Source: Arthrobacter sp. P2b (lineage in GTDB: Bacteria; Actinomycetota; Actinomycetes; Actinomycetales; Micrococcaceae). From it: 64,000 nucleotides of DNA. Below are positions 16,437-26,043 of this stretch, piece by piece. The stretch covers positions 1 to 64,000 of the forward strand of contig NZ_FVZL01000010.1 of the NCBI RefSeq assembly GCF_900168295.1. The letters run 5' to 3'. Position numbers and translations under genes: made by a program. Positions within the stretch are counted from its first letter, which is position 1, and the number at the start of each line of letters is the position of its first letter. The notes below the pieces were generated by a model, which had not been told where the DNA came from, did no database searches, and saw nothing but the letters and a program-made list of their open reading frames with translations.

Positions 16437-16676
16437 TTAGCCGCGGCCAGCGCCGGAGTAAGGCAGCAGAGCAACTTCGCGGGCGTTCTTGATTGCCTGT
16501 GCGATCTTGCGCTGTTCCTGGACCGTAACGCCGGTGACGCGACGGGCGCGGATCTTTCCGCGGTCGGAGATGAACTTGCGCAGCAATGCTACGTCCTTGT
16601 AGTCGATGACAGTGATGTCAGCGGCCTTCAAGGGGTTGGACTTTGGTTTGGGCTTACGGAGTTCAGCCTTAGCCAT
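16437..16676 (-). CDS. rpsR: 30S ribosomal protein S18
   Basis: A 79-residue S18 with the signature [26 protein letters not shown]. It forms a heterodimer with S6 on 16S rRNA. There are no zinc-binding cysteines, so this is the zinc-independent form, which in some actinobacteria is distinct from a second Zn-type copy. Third gene of the operon; GGAG sits before the ATG. Confidence 0.98.
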   Translation of the reverse strand: MAKAELRKPKPKSNPLKAADITVIDYKDVALLRKFISDRGKIRARRVTGVTVQEQRKIAQAIKNAREVALLPYSGAGRG

Positions 16677-16699
16677 CGTGGAGCTCCTAATCTAGGGAG

Positions 16700-16721
16700 C
16701 CCGTGGATGTTGATCCACGGG
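16700..16721 (-). other. Hairpin between ssb and rpsR
   Basis: CCCGTGGAT pairs with ATCCACGGG around a four-base loop in the 128-base ssb-rpsR gap. With no T-run it is more likely an mRNA stability or translational control element than a terminator. Confidence 0.4.
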
Positions 16722-16804
16722 ATGGTGGTGGTCCGACGGCGGCAGCCGCTCAGGTGCCGTGAGGCACTTGGTGCGGTCCCGGCGTCGGGCCTTTATTGGT
16801 TTGT

Positions 16805-17383
16805 TTAGAAGGGAGGTTCGGAGTCGGGGCCGTTGCCCCAGCCGCCTGCGTTGGAGACACCGGGCGTCGCCCAGGGATCGTCCTGTGCAGCCTGCTGGTT
16901 GCCGCCGCCCCAGCCGCCACCGGAGTTGCCGCCCTGGTTTCCACCAGAGTTGCCGCCTCCGAAGCCACCGCCGCTGTTGCCGCCGCCGAAGCCGCCCTGT
17001 CCACCCTGGCCGCCGGAGCGCTGGGTGCGGTTGACCTTGGCATTGGCGTAGCGCAGGCTGGGGCCGATTTCGTCGACCTCAAGCTCGATAACGGTGCGCT
17101 TTTCGCCTTCTTTTGTTTCGTAGGAACGGCTCTTCAGGCGGCCGGTAACAATCACACGCATGCCCTTGGTGAGGGACTCGGCGACGTTCTCGGCTGCTTC
17201 ACGCCAGACCGCGGCGCGGAGGAACAGGGTTTCCCCGTCCTTCCACTCGTTGGACTGGCGGTCAAAGGTACGCGGGGTGGAAGCGATGGTGAAGTTCGCT
17301 ACTGCCGAACCGGACGGTGTGAACCGCAATTCCGGGTCATTGGTGAGATTACCGATGACCGTAATGGTGGTCTCGCCTGCCAT
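16805..17383 (-). CDS. ssb: Single-stranded DNA-binding protein
   Basis: A 192-residue SSB with an OB fold at residues 4-110 ([19 protein letters not shown]...). A long, nearly pure Gly/Asn/Gln linker made of GGGNSGG repeats follows, then the acidic tip DSEPPF that recruits replication and repair enzymes. Its place between rpsF and rpsR, with AAGGAGG before the ATG, marks it as the essential housekeeping copy. Confidence 0.97.
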   Translation of the reverse strand: MAGETTITVIGNLTNDPELRFTPSGSAVANFTIASTPRTFDRQSNEWKDGETLFLRAAVWREAAENVAESLTKGMRVIVTGRLKSRSYETKEGEKRTVIELEVDEIGPSLRYANAKVNRTQRSGGQGGQGGFGGGNSGGGFGGGNSGGNQGGNSGGGWGGGNQQAAQDDPWATPGVSNAGGWGNGPDSEPPF

Positions 17384-17457
17384 CTACTGCCTCCTTGTTC
17401 GATCCTGGGTGAAGAGTGCGTTTCCTGCGGGGTAAAGAATGAAAATCGCTGCTGAAA

Positions 17458-17763
17458 TTACTCAGCAACAACCTTCTGCTCTTCGGGGCGGGTGATCTTG
17501 GTGCGCATGATGGTCTCGTTAAGAGACAGCTGGCGGTCAAGTTCCTTGGCGGTTTCCGGCTTGGCGGTGAAGTTCACCACGGCGTAGATACCTTCGGACT
17601 TCTTCTTGATGTCGTAAGCCAGCCGGCGACGGCCCCAGATGTCAACCTTTTCGATGGTTCCACCATCGTTGGTGATGACGTTCAGGAACTTCTGAAGCGA
17701 CGGCTCAACGGTACGCTCTTCGACCTCGGGGTCGATGATTACCATCAATTCGTAAGGACGCAT
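17458..17763 (-). CDS. rpsF: 30S ribosomal protein S6
   Basis: A 101-residue S6 ([16 protein letters not shown]...), S18's partner in the small subunit. The ATG at 17763 is used because AAGGAGG lies eleven bases upstream; the in-frame GTG at 17775 abuts that site. It is the first gene of the operon. A possible -10 element (TAGGAT) lies on the minus strand at 17884-17889. Confidence 0.97.
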   Translation of the reverse strand: MRPYELMVIIDPEVEERTVEPSLQKFLNVITNDGGTIEKVDIWGRRRLAYDIKKKSEGIYAVVNFTAKPETAKELDRQLSLNETIMRTKITRPEEQKVVAE

Positions 17764-17792
17764 ATGTGAACCCACCTCCTTTGGGCTAAGCG

Positions 17793-17811
17793 GTTACGGC
17801 ATTTCCGTAAC
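17793..17811 (-). promoter_or_regulatory. Leader hairpin before rpsF
   Basis: GTTACGG pairs perfectly with CCGTAAC around a five-base loop, directly before the rpsF ribosome binding site. S6:S18 autoregulatory leaders occur at this place in other bacteria; whether this hairpin carries the conserved binding bulge cannot be decided by eye. Confidence 0.45.
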
Positions 17812-17977
17812 AGGAGGTTCATTTGCGATGCCGTGCGATGCCCCGCCGCCGGAACGGAGGCAGGACGCAGCACAGACTTCAATATCCTAGTGCATTTGGA
17901 CCGGATAGGCGATTCGCGCTTGACACGAGCCTAGGGCGGACGCTTGCCGAACGGCAGCAGGGGCAGCCCGTATGTGG

Positions 17978-18023
17978 AAAACCGCCCGCCCGGGGCCGAG
18001 GGCGGCTCCGGGCGGGCGGTTTT
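17978..18023 (-). terminator. Terminator of the amino acid permease gene
   Basis: AAAACCGCCCGCCCGG pairs with CCGGGCGGGCGGTTTT, a long perfect stem that on the minus strand ends in TTTT, 30 bases after the permease stop. The rest of the 290-base gap to rpsF holds only the rpsF leader and promoter. Confidence 0.9.
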
Positions 18024-18052
18024 CAGTCAGGGTCAGGCAAGGTGGGCGGGAA

Positions 18053-19468
18053 TTACGACGCCGGGCCCGCCTTCACGGGCACGTCCTGCGGTTCGCCGGC
18101 ATCCCCGGCGGCAGCGGCCGGACCGGACCTGCGGTAGCGCCATACCCCGATGGCCACCACAACCGCGGCCAGGGCGACGGACAGCAGCAGCGATTCCCGG
18201 GTGGACTCCAGGATGACCATACCGATGAGCAGAGCCACGATGCTGCCGATCGCCAGCCACGTCAGGTAGGGGAACAGCCACATTTTCAGTGCGAGGTCCT
18301 TGGCGGCACTGCCCATGCGCTTGCGGAGGACCAGCTGGGATGAGGCGATGACCAGCCAGACGAACAGGGCGATGGCACCTGAGGTGTTCACCAGGAACAG
18401 GAAGACAGTGTCCGGTGCAATGTAGTTCAGGCCGACTGTCACGAAACCGACCACCGTGGAGGACAGGACTGCGGAAGCCGGCACGCCCCGCCGGGAGATT
18501 TTGGTCCAGGAGGCCGGCGCATCTCCGCGCTTGGACAGCGAGAAGAGCATCCGGCTGGCCGTGTAAAGGCCCGAGTTCAGGCAGGACAGGACGGAGGTGA
18601 GGACCACGACGTCCATGATGGTGCCGGCACCGGGGATGCCGAAGAGTTCGATGACGGCAACGTAGGGGCTCTTGGCGACACTCGCATCGTTCCACGGCAG
18701 CAGGGTGACAACGATGGCAATGGAACCGATGTAGAAGACCAGGATGCGCCAGACCGTGGACTTCACGGCCTTCTTGACGGCGTCCACCGGGTTCTCGGAT
18801 TCGCCGGCTGCGATGGTGGCGATTTCCGCGCCGAAGAAGGAGAAGACCACAACCAGGATGCCGGCCAGGACCGCGCCGGGACCGTTCGGCATGAACCCGC
18901 CGTTATCGAGCAGGTTGGTCAGGCCGGGCGCCGGGACGCCGGGCACCAGGCCAAGGATGGCCGCGGCACCGAACAGCAGGAACAGCACGATGGCCGCAAC
19001 TTTGATGGAGGCAAACCAGAACTCGAACTCGCCGTAGGACTTCACCGAGCCGAGGTTGGTCAGCGTGAGCAGGACCATCAGGATCAGGGCCCAGATCCAC
19101 TGGTCAATGCCGGGCACCCACCGGTGCATGATCGCTGCGCCGGCCGTAGCCTCGATGCCCAGCACGATGATCCAGAACCACGCGTAGAGCCAGCCGATGC
19201 TGAATCCCGCCCAACGGCCCAGCGCCTTGTCCGCGTAGGTGGAAAACGAGCCGGTTTCGGGGTTCGCTGCGGCCATTTCGCCCAGCATGCGCATCACCAG
19301 GATCACCACGATGCCGGCGGCCATGTAGGCCACCAGGATTCCGGGACCGGCCTGCTGGATGGCCGCGCCGGAGCCCACGAAGAGGCCGGCTCCGATGACT
19401 CCGGCTATCGCGATCATGGAAAGGTGCCGCGGCTTGAGCGACTTTGCTAACTGTTGGTCAGCGGGCAT
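18053..19468 (-). CDS. Amino acid permease (APC superfamily, GabP-like)
   Basis: A 471-residue membrane protein with twelve helices and the amino acid permease signature SLKPRHLSMIAIAGVIGAGLFVGSG read across its first helix. This branch (GabP/ProY/CycA) imports amino acids with protons; the substrate is not certain, with GABA or a neutral amino acid most likely. The ATG at 19468 is chosen because the family signature starts right after it; upstream in-frame starts would add a non-family Pro/Arg-rich stretch. Strong terminator downstream. Confidence 0.88.
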   Translation of the reverse strand: MPADQQLAKSLKPRHLSMIAIAGVIGAGLFVGSGAAIQQAGPGILVAYMAAGIVVILVMRMLGEMAAANPETGSFSTYADKALGRWAGFSIGWLYAWFWIIVLGIEATAGAAIMHRWVPGIDQWIWALILMVLLTLTNLGSVKSYGEFEFWFASIKVAAIVLFLLFGAAAILGLVPGVPAPGLTNLLDNGGFMPNGPGAVLAGILVVVFSFFGAEIATIAAGESENPVDAVKKAVKSTVWRILVFYIGSIAIVVTLLPWNDASVAKSPYVAVIELFGIPGAGTIMDVVVLTSVLSCLNSGLYTASRMLFSLSKRGDAPASWTKISRRGVPASAVLSSTVVGFVTVGLNYIAPDTVFLFLVNTSGAIALFVWLVIASSQLVLRKRMGSAAKDLALKMWLFPYLTWLAIGSIVALLIGMVILESTRESLLLSVALAAVVVAIGVWRYRRSGPAAAAGDAGEPQDVPVKAGPAS

Positions 19469-19933
19469 GGGGGCGCCGTCCTTTGGGTCATTGCGAATGG
19501 ATGGGAACCTGCGCCGGGGGCAACGGGCCGGGGCGACCGCCGGGCAAGGGCGGCGTCCAGTGCTGCGGGTCACATGTTTCTCCCACCCTAGACGCGGAGG
19601 AGGCGGGAGGCTCATGTGCATCGGCACAGACGGCAGGAGGCCAAATCAGATCTTCCCACAGGCACACGCCGTTCTGTGAACCAAGAGATTACCGTGAGGC
19701 AACTGTGAAACGTCGAGGAAACGAATGCGCCAATCTTGATCTAATCCAGCGGTTATTCAACTGCCAGCCCGTCCTTGCGCGGCGCTATATTCACTTCTAA
19801 CGGCTGGGTACCGTGCTGTAGGTGATGAGCCGACAGCTTGCCGAACCCCCGGTTACGGAAGTGACCGGACGGCGCGGCTTCGTATTGGAACTGGTAGCGC
19901 TGGATAACGGTCTCCTTCTGATGGGGAGACCGC
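19469..19933. other. Divergent gap between permease and LuxR regulator genes
   Basis: No gene is seen. The stretch contains TGAGGCAAC at 19695-19703, the same word as the repeats at the left edge of the window, followed by a near copy GAGGAAACG at 19715. It must hold the promoters of both flanking genes, but no convincing -35/-10 pair could be fixed. Confidence 0.4.
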
Positions 19934-22627
19934 ATGTCCTTAATTGGCCGAAGCAAAGAACTGGACCGGATCCTTTCGGTCATCCGGGGCCCCAAGGAGT
20001 CCGCCCTCACGGTGGCGGGTGGACGCGGGGCGGGAAAATCTGCCCTGCTGTCCGAGATTCCCACCTTGAGCGATTACCGTACGGTCTTCCTGGGCGCCAG
20101 TGCTGCGGAGTCGGACTGGCCGCTCTCGGGGCTCACGGCCCTCCTCAACGGCATGGACGAGCCCGTCCTGAACCGGATCAGCGATGAGCTCCTGCGCGAC
20201 GCCGCCGGAACCATGAACGTGCCAGTGGTGTCGAGCATGCTCCTCAACGCCCTGTGCCAGCGCTCATCGTCCCGGACCGTCATTGTGATCGATGACGCAG
20301 ACCAGCTGGATCCCGGCAGCCAGGCCGTCATTGGTTTCCTGGCCCGGCGGCTTTCCGGAACGGACATCGCGCTGTTTCTCAGTGTCCGCGAAGACATCCA
20401 GGACAGCCCTTTCAGCGGGCTGCCGACCCTGCAGCTTGCTGCCCTGAGCTACTGCGACAGTGTGCGGATGCTGGAGGCAATGCCCGGGCGGCACACCACG
20501 ACGGCGGCGGCCCACGCGGTTGCCGCAGCCACCCTGGGAAACCCGCTCGCCGCCGTCGAGCTTTACCACCGGCTGCTGGAACGGCAGGCGGAGGGCAAAT
20601 ATGCCCTGCCCGTACCCTTGCCCTGCAAGGGCAGCTTTGAAGCCGAATACGCGTCCGCCGTGGGCACGCTGTCGCCGGGCGCGCGCCACGTCCTGGACCT
20701 GCTCTCGCTGTCCTGCCGCACTGACATCGCCACCCTGGAGAAAGTCAGCCCGGATGCCTGGGCCGGGTTGGACGAACTGCTGGCCACCGGTATGGTCAGC
20801 AGGTCCGGGCCACACCTGGCGATCCGGGACCAACTGCTCCGCGGTTATGTCTTCGCCGGCATGACGCCGGCCGTCCGCACAGCCGGCCACCGGGCCCTGG
20901 CGCAGGCCTCCGAAGCCACCGACCCCTACGCGCGCCGCTGGCACCTGAGCTTCACCACCCTCGAACGGCAGACCCCCTTTGGGCTGCTCCGCAGCGCGGT
21001 GGGCCTGATCCGGGGAGGGGAAGTGCCGTTCGCGGTGGAGTACATCGAACGGGCCCTCACCATCAATCCGTGGGAAGCCGAAACCGCGGCCCGCCTCACC
21101 ACCCTGGCGGAGCTTCTGTTCCACCGGGGCGAGTTCGTCTACGCCCGGCGTTACCTGGACTGGGCGCAGCGGGTTACGCACAACCCCGCCTTGATCCTCC
21201 GGCTGACCGGCCTGTCATTCGAGATCGAGTTCGTCCAGGGCGGGACGGTCCATTCGAGCATGGTGCAGCGCCTGGTGAAGGAATGTGGCCAGCATGACCC
21301 GGCTTATGCGGCCAGCCTGCTGGCCGGCGCCGCCCTCTACTACGCCGAACGCTGGGAGCCGAAGGACGCCGCAGAACTTCTCCGCTTAGGGGCGGACTTC
21401 CACGGCTCAGCATCGGCTGAGAGCCTGGCCATTGCTGACCGCGCCAAACTGCTGACAGCTGCCATGGGCGGAGACACCGGCAACGTCAGCAGGAAGCACG
21501 AGCCGGCGGGAAACGCCCGCATGCCCAGCCTCCTGGTTCAGGGGCGTTCCCTCAGCTACGCGGAGCGCTACGATCATGCGCGGGAAGCATTCGCCTTGGT
21601 GCGGAGCACTGCGGGGGCAAGCAACACCATCTGGCGGCAAACCGCACTGTTCCTGGCGGTGGACAACGAGATCCGTGCGGGTAACGTGCGTGTGGCTGTC
21701 GAACTCATTGATGACCTCGAACGCCATGAACCTGAAATGAAGTACCACCGAGGCATGCGGCATGTCTTCCGGCTCTGGCGCGCCCATGCCCTGGGCGACG
21801 AGGCGCTGGCGCAAGGGTACGCCCTTGAGGCGCAGCGCTACTCGGGCGCGGAAAGCCACCCGGCCATCAGCGCCCAGCTCGCTGCCTGCCAGGGCCACTT
21901 TGCCCTCCTCCGGGGAGACCTGGCGGAGTCCTTTGCCCAGTTGTCCCGCGCGGCGGAGATCGGCATGGGTTTTGGCAATCCAACGCTGCTGCGGTGTGAG
22001 CCGGACCTCGTGGAGGTCCTCATCCGGCTGGGCCGGCACCGTGAGGCAACGCAGGCCCTGCAGCGCCTGGAAGCCCGTTCCGTTGGGCTGCGGTCACCCT
22101 GGCTGTTCACCACTGTTGCCCGCAGTCGCGCGATGCTGGCCGACGGGGAGCAGTCGCTTCAGCTGTTCAACCAGGCCCTGGAGAGCAGAACCGGCCACGA
22201 TTCGCTCCTGGAGCGTGCCCGGACTTTGCTGTGCTACGCCGAGCGGCTGGGCGCCTTGGGCCAGCTGCGGGAGGCCAGGGACCGGCTGTTGTGCGCGAAG
22301 GTGTTGTTTGACGAGGCCGGAGCGCATGCCTGGACCCACCTTGTTGACGCCCTCCTTCTGGACGAACGGGTGGAGCCGTCCCGCAGTGCCGGCAACCCGG
22401 CGTTGCTGATGCTCGCAGACCATGAACGTGCCCTTGCACAAATGGTGGCCCGCGGCATGCGGAATAAGGAAATTGCCGCCAAGCTGTTCGTCTCCGTCCG
22501 GACCGTGGAAGTGCGCCTTACTGCCATCTACCGAAAGCTGGGAGTGGAATCGCGGGCACAGTTGACCGCCTTGGCGGCCAGCAAGGAGACCCCGTCCCGG
22601 CAACAGTACGTCTTGCCGGTTCTCTAG
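19934..22627 (+). CDS. Large LuxR family regulator with AAA ATPase domain (LAL/MalT type)
   Basis: An 897-residue regulator. The N-terminal AAA domain has Walker A GGRGAGKSALL (about 29-39) and Walker B TVIVIDDADQLD (about 115-126). A long helical, TPR-like middle follows. The C-terminal LuxR helix-turn-helix (about 830-885) reads GMRNKEIAAKLFVSVRTVEV. Such proteins sense a small ligand through the middle region and activate transcription in an ATP-dependent way. Its target is unknown. The nearest convergent operon is the GT39/GT2/copper oxidase cluster, but no direct link is visible. Confidence 0.88.
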   Translation: MSLIGRSKELDRILSVIRGPKESALTVAGGRGAGKSALLSEIPTLSDYRTVFLGASAAESDWPLSGLTALLNGMDEPVLNRISDELLRDAAGTMNVPVVSSMLLNALCQRSSSRTVIVIDDADQLDPGSQAVIGFLARRLSGTDIALFLSVREDIQDSPFSGLPTLQLAALSYCDSVRMLEAMPGRHTTTAAAHAVAAATLGNPLAAVELYHRLLERQAEGKYALPVPLPCKGSFEAEYASAVGTLSPGARHVLDLLSLSCRTDIATLEKVSPDAWAGLDELLATGMVSRSGPHLAIRDQLLRGYVFAGMTPAVRTAGHRALAQASEATDPYARRWHLSFTTLERQTPFGLLRSAVGLIRGGEVPFAVEYIERALTINPWEAETAARLTTLAELLFHRGEFVYARRYLDWAQRVTHNPALILRLTGLSFEIEFVQGGTVHSSMVQRLVKECGQHDPAYAASLLAGAALYYAERWEPKDAAELLRLGADFHGSASAESLAIADRAKLLTAAMGGDTGNVSRKHEPAGNARMPSLLVQGRSLSYAERYDHAREAFALVRSTAGASNTIWRQTALFLAVDNEIRAGNVRVAVELIDDLERHEPEMKYHRGMRHVFRLWRAHALGDEALAQGYALEAQRYSGAESHPAISAQLAACQGHFALLRGDLAESFAQLSRAAEIGMGFGNPTLLRCEPDLVEVLIRLGRHREATQALQRLEARSVGLRSPWLFTTVARSRAMLADGEQSLQLFNQALESRTGHDSLLERARTLLCYAERLGALGQLREARDRLLCAKVLFDEAGAHAWTHLVDALLLDERVEPSRSAGNPALLMLADHERALAQMVARGMRNKEIAAKLFVSVRTVEVRLTAIYRKLGVESRAQLTALAASKETPSRQQYVLPVL

Positions 22628-22758
22628 GACACAGGATTGACGGGTTCGGCTGGGTGGCGGGATCAGGGCATTTTGCCTTGTGAGCATCGCATCAAATCAG
22701 CCAGAATGCAGCGTCGCCGGCCGCGCACAACTCTGGCTGGCGGCGTGTTGGCTCGCCG

Positions 22759-24300
22759 TCATCGCTCGGTTGCTGCTGCCCCCCGGGGAGGCTCGTAGTT
22801 TTCCCAGATGTAGTAGGTGTCGGTGCCGTAATCGTTGTGGAGGGCGATCGTATTTGTGAGCTCATAGCCAAATGACTCCATCCGCGGCATGAGTTCACGG
22901 CTCGCCGGTGTGGCTCCGTTGAAGTAGACGTACTGCCAGTAGCGGTCACGCAGCCCGTTTTCGGCTGCCTCCATGCCATGCTGACCGTCATAGTAGATCC
23001 AGTCCGTCGTGGTGAACTGCCAGACCTCCGTATCGTGCATGAACCGGTAACGCATGGGCTCCACGACGTCACCCAGAGTCCGCATGTAGGGCGTCGCGTC
23101 CCAGGAGTAAGCCATGATGTCTGAGAGCTTCTCTGTGCTGGACCACCCGCCGTACAGTCGGTGGCTCTCGGCCAGACCGGCGATGGCCAGGATTCCAACG
23201 ATGGCCACCGACACCAGTCTGCGGGCCGGGTGGACGATACGAGCGGACAAGAGGGCTCCGATTGCCAGGGAGACGAACAGCAGCCCGAAACCCAAGTGCT
23301 TTTCCAGCGAAACACTCTCACCGATGTATGCCTGATAGATGGCCGGAGCGAGCATGGCCCCGACCAACGTCGCGGCCAGGAGCGGCCGGCGCAGCTTCAC
23401 CGCAACATACCCAGCCGCAACCGGGCCGACCACCAAGTATGGCCAGATGCTCCTCGTGGTCAGCATCGCTATATCCTGCCAGGGCGTGTTGTTGATTACA
23501 TTCCGGTCAGTCGTTGTGGTGATCAGTCCCTCCATGGCAGGGCTGCCGACGGTGAACGCCAGGGCGGCGAGGGTCGCGGCGGCGACCATACCAGCCGTGG
23601 CAGTGAACCTGACACTGCGCCAGCGCTGGCGCGAGGACAGCAATATGACCGCCAGCACCACCGGAACGAACATAAGGGCCGCGTACTTGGAAACGACGGC
23701 GACCGTGAGCAGCAGGCCCACCGCTGGCGCCCAGGCGAACCGGCGCGTTTGGACCCCCCGGACTCCGGCAGCCATAGCCATAGCGAGCAGGGACAGGGCC
23801 ATGGCATCGAAGGTTGCGAAATGCCCGAGAAACGAGGTCGGACTCGCCACGGCAAAGGCGGCGGCCGTCCAGAATGCCGCCTGAGCGTGGAAGAGTCGCT
23901 TTGCTGCGGCGTAGAGCGCGGCTGTCGCAACGAGCATCCACAACAGACTGAAGATGCGCACCAGCTCGAGGCCGCCAACCCGGTCCAGGACCGAGGCGAT
24001 GACCGGGTAGAGCACCGGGGCCCCAGAGAAGTAGTGGGCAGGCTCGTCGAACAGCGGCGTACCCTGAAGCCAGTTCTCGACGATCCGGTAGCCGGTCCAG
24101 ATGTACAGGCCTTCGTCGCGGTGGATGGTATTGCTCAGCCGCAGGCTCGCAATTGCCTGAATGAGCAGGATCAGGCCCAGTGGCAGGTGCCGCATCCAGG
24201 AGCGGGCGGCGGGTCGTACTTTCGCGGGCAGGAAAGAGGCGATCGCCAGCCCCCACACGGGGACCCTCGCCTCGGGGCGGCTGGGAGCGATGGCGGTCAT
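22759..24300 (-). CDS. GT39/ArnT-like membrane glycosyltransferase
   Basis: A 513-residue protein with about eleven membrane helices and the acidic first-loop motif HRDEG (60-64), which in the GT39/PMT/ArnT class holds the catalytic Asp/Glu for lipid-linked sugar donors. A soluble C-terminal domain of about 110 residues follows the last helix. Its ATG overlaps the stop of the GT2 gene by ATGA, so translation is coupled. It is the last gene of the GtrA / copper oxidase / excalibur / GT2 / GT39 operon and probably decorates or extends the same surface glycan. Confidence 0.8.
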   Translation of the reverse strand: MTAIAPSRPEARVPVWGLAIASFLPAKVRPAARSWMRHLPLGLILLIQAIASLRLSNTIHRDEGLYIWTGYRIVENWLQGTPLFDEPAHYFSGAPVLYPVIASVLDRVGGLELVRIFSLLWMLVATAALYAAAKRLFHAQAAFWTAAAFAVASPTSFLGHFATFDAMALSLLAMAMAAGVRGVQTRRFAWAPAVGLLLTVAVVSKYAALMFVPVVLAVILLSSRQRWRSVRFTATAGMVAAATLAALAFTVGSPAMEGLITTTTDRNVINNTPWQDIAMLTTRSIWPYLVVGPVAAGYVAVKLRRPLLAATLVGAMLAPAIYQAYIGESVSLEKHLGFGLLFVSLAIGALLSARIVHPARRLVSVAIVGILAIAGLAESHRLYGGWSSTEKLSDIMAYSWDATPYMRTLGDVVEPMRYRFMHDTEVWQFTTTDWIYYDGQHGMEAAENGLRDRYWQYVYFNGATPASRELMPRMESFGYELTNTIALHNDYGTDTYYIWENYEPPRGAAATER

Positions 24301-25964
24301 GCGCGAGCACCCTTCTTGTTCCCGCTGATGCCCCGGAAGATATCAACCGGGTTGCGCAGCTGTCCGTTGACGTCAGCCTGCTTGCGCAGCTTGCGGGAAG
24401 GCAGCTTGACCCGCGGCAGGTCGATACCCAGCGCCAGCAGGAACACCGGCACGAAGACGTACGCATTTACCCCCACGAAAACCACGGCGGCCCACCAGTC
24501 GGCCATCGCGTACTCCGGCTGGGACAGCCGCCAGGCGAGCCCTGCCAGGACCGCGCCGAATGTGACACCGACGTACCCGACGATGAGGCGTTTGACCGTC
24601 ACCGCCAACAGGGCCGGCTTGGTACTGCCGTGGCTGGGAACCCATTCCGAGGGCCGCCCGAAGAAGACGTCAAAGATTGCCACAGCGTGGGCGAAGGAGT
24701 AGATGAGCTGCGCCCGCAGCACATCGAGCCTCCAGCGCGACGAAAGCAGCAGGGGGTAAACCACGACCCACAGTGCCAGCAGCGGCAAGAGGGGAAGGAA
24801 GTTCGCGGCTGCCATGTACTGGGGAAAGACCAGGATCATGATGAGGATGGGCAGCGGGGCGAAGAACGCGTTCATCGCCGTGGTGGCGTAGTACAAAAAG
24901 CCAGACCAATATGAGAGCCGCTGGCGCACGTCCAGACCCGAGCTGGTGTGAAACTCTTCGCTCCTGACGAGCTCCATCGAGCCCTCGCACCACCGGTACT
25001 GCTGGCTTATGAACGAGTCGATGGTGTCCGGACAGATCCCCTGGGAAAGGTTTACCGGGACGTATTGGAGCCGGTAGCCGGCCTTGCCCATCGCGATGCC
25101 GGTGAACACGTCCTCAGAGTGCGCAATCGGGGGGAACCCGCCGATCTTCTCCAGCGCGGCCCGGCGGTACAGGGCTGATGTGCCGCAACAGATTGCCGCG
25201 TTGACCGAGTCCCGGCTGACCTGGATGAGGCGGTAGAAGATCTCCTGGGTTGCGCCAGCTGCCCGTTCCAGCCAGTGCATGGATTTGGGGGTAGAGAATA
25301 ACTGTGGGCTCTGCACGATGCCGATAGAGGTGTCGTCCATGTAGGGCACGAGCTCGGAAAGGAAGTCCGGGCGTGGCACGAAATCGGCGTCGAAGATCGC
25401 GATGACGTCGCCGTCCGTGCGGTCGAAGGCGTAGCGCAGGTTGCCCGCCTTCTTGAACTCGCTGCCCGGACGCGCGACGTACTCGAAGCCGTGTGCTGTG
25501 GCGGCAGCCCGGACCTCCTCACGGCCCATGTCATCCAGGACGTAGACCTTGACGGTTCCCTGGTAGTCGAGCTTGGACACGTAAGAGTAGGTGTTCTTGA
25601 GAATGTCCAGCGGCTCACCGGCGGTGGGCAAAAACACATCGACCGAGGGGTACTTCACGGGAGCCCACGTCTCGACCATGAACAGGTGGTCCGGCAGGGT
25701 CACGTTGCGCCTGTAGGTCGATGTGCGCAGGCCCAGCAGCGTCTCCGCGGCGTAGAACACCAGCGGGATGAGGAAGACCAGCGTCCAGTGTTCCATGCGC
25801 GAGAAGCCGTAGAAGCTGATGGCGATGCCCAGGAACGCCAAGGCGTGCGCCCAGAAGAACCAGCGGTGCTGGGATCCTTTGATGTAGGCGTACTTTTCCT
25901 GGTCGTTCGGCGGTGCCACAACCGTGGGCTGTGGCGGTACGGTGCGGATGGCGAGCGATGTCAT
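24297..25964 (-). CDS. Cellulose-synthase-like GT2 glycosyltransferase (CslA-like)
   Basis: A 555-residue processive family 2 glycosyltransferase. Two N-terminal helices (about 36-75) are followed by a cytoplasmic domain carrying D144-D145, the DxD-type D192-A-D194, SED (283-285) and QQYRW (321-325), the full D, D, D, QxxRW set for processive beta-glycan synthesis. Five or so C-terminal helices form the export channel. It would polymerise a beta-linked polysaccharide from a nucleotide sugar at the membrane. No PilZ domain is present. The ATG at 25964 starts just before the conserved region; an ATG at 26027 is in frame. A copper radical oxidase in the same operon parallels Streptomyces cslA-glxA. 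Confidence 0.85.
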   Translation of the reverse strand: MTSLAIRTVPPQPTVVAPPNDQEKYAYIKGSQHRWFFWAHALAFLGIAISFYGFSRMEHWTLVFLIPLVFYAAETLLGLRTSTYRRNVTLPDHLFMVETWAPVKYPSVDVFLPTAGEPLDILKNTYSYVSKLDYQGTVKVYVLDDMGREEVRAAATAHGFEYVARPGSEFKKAGNLRYAFDRTDGDVIAIFDADFVPRPDFLSELVPYMDDTSIGIVQSPQLFSTPKSMHWLERAAGATQEIFYRLIQVSRDSVNAAICCGTSALYRRAALEKIGGFPPIAHSEDVFTGIAMGKAGYRLQYVPVNLSQGICPDTIDSFISQQYRWCEGSMELVRSEEFHTSSGLDVRQRLSYWSGFLYYATTAMNAFFAPLPILIMILVFPQYMAAANFLPLLPLLALWVVVYPLLLSSRWRLDVLRAQLIYSFAHAVAIFDVFFGRPSEWVPSHGSTKPALLAVTVKRLIVGYVGVTFGAVLAGLAWRLSQPEYAMADWWAAVVFVGVNAYVFVPVFLLALGIDLPRVKLPSRKLRKQADVNGQLRNPVDIFRGISGNKKGARA

Positions 25965-26043
25965 GTCACTCCAGACGGGGAAGGCGTGGGCACCAGGCTG
26001 GGTCACTCTGGTCCAGTGATCCGGCATGGCTCGGAGATGGTCC

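Noticed and set aside
23161..24702. 513-codon plus-strand frame opposite the GT39 and GT2 genes
   Set aside because: Composition is Gln/Gly/Arg-rich shadow sequence without any motif, while the minus strand shows complete enzyme signatures.
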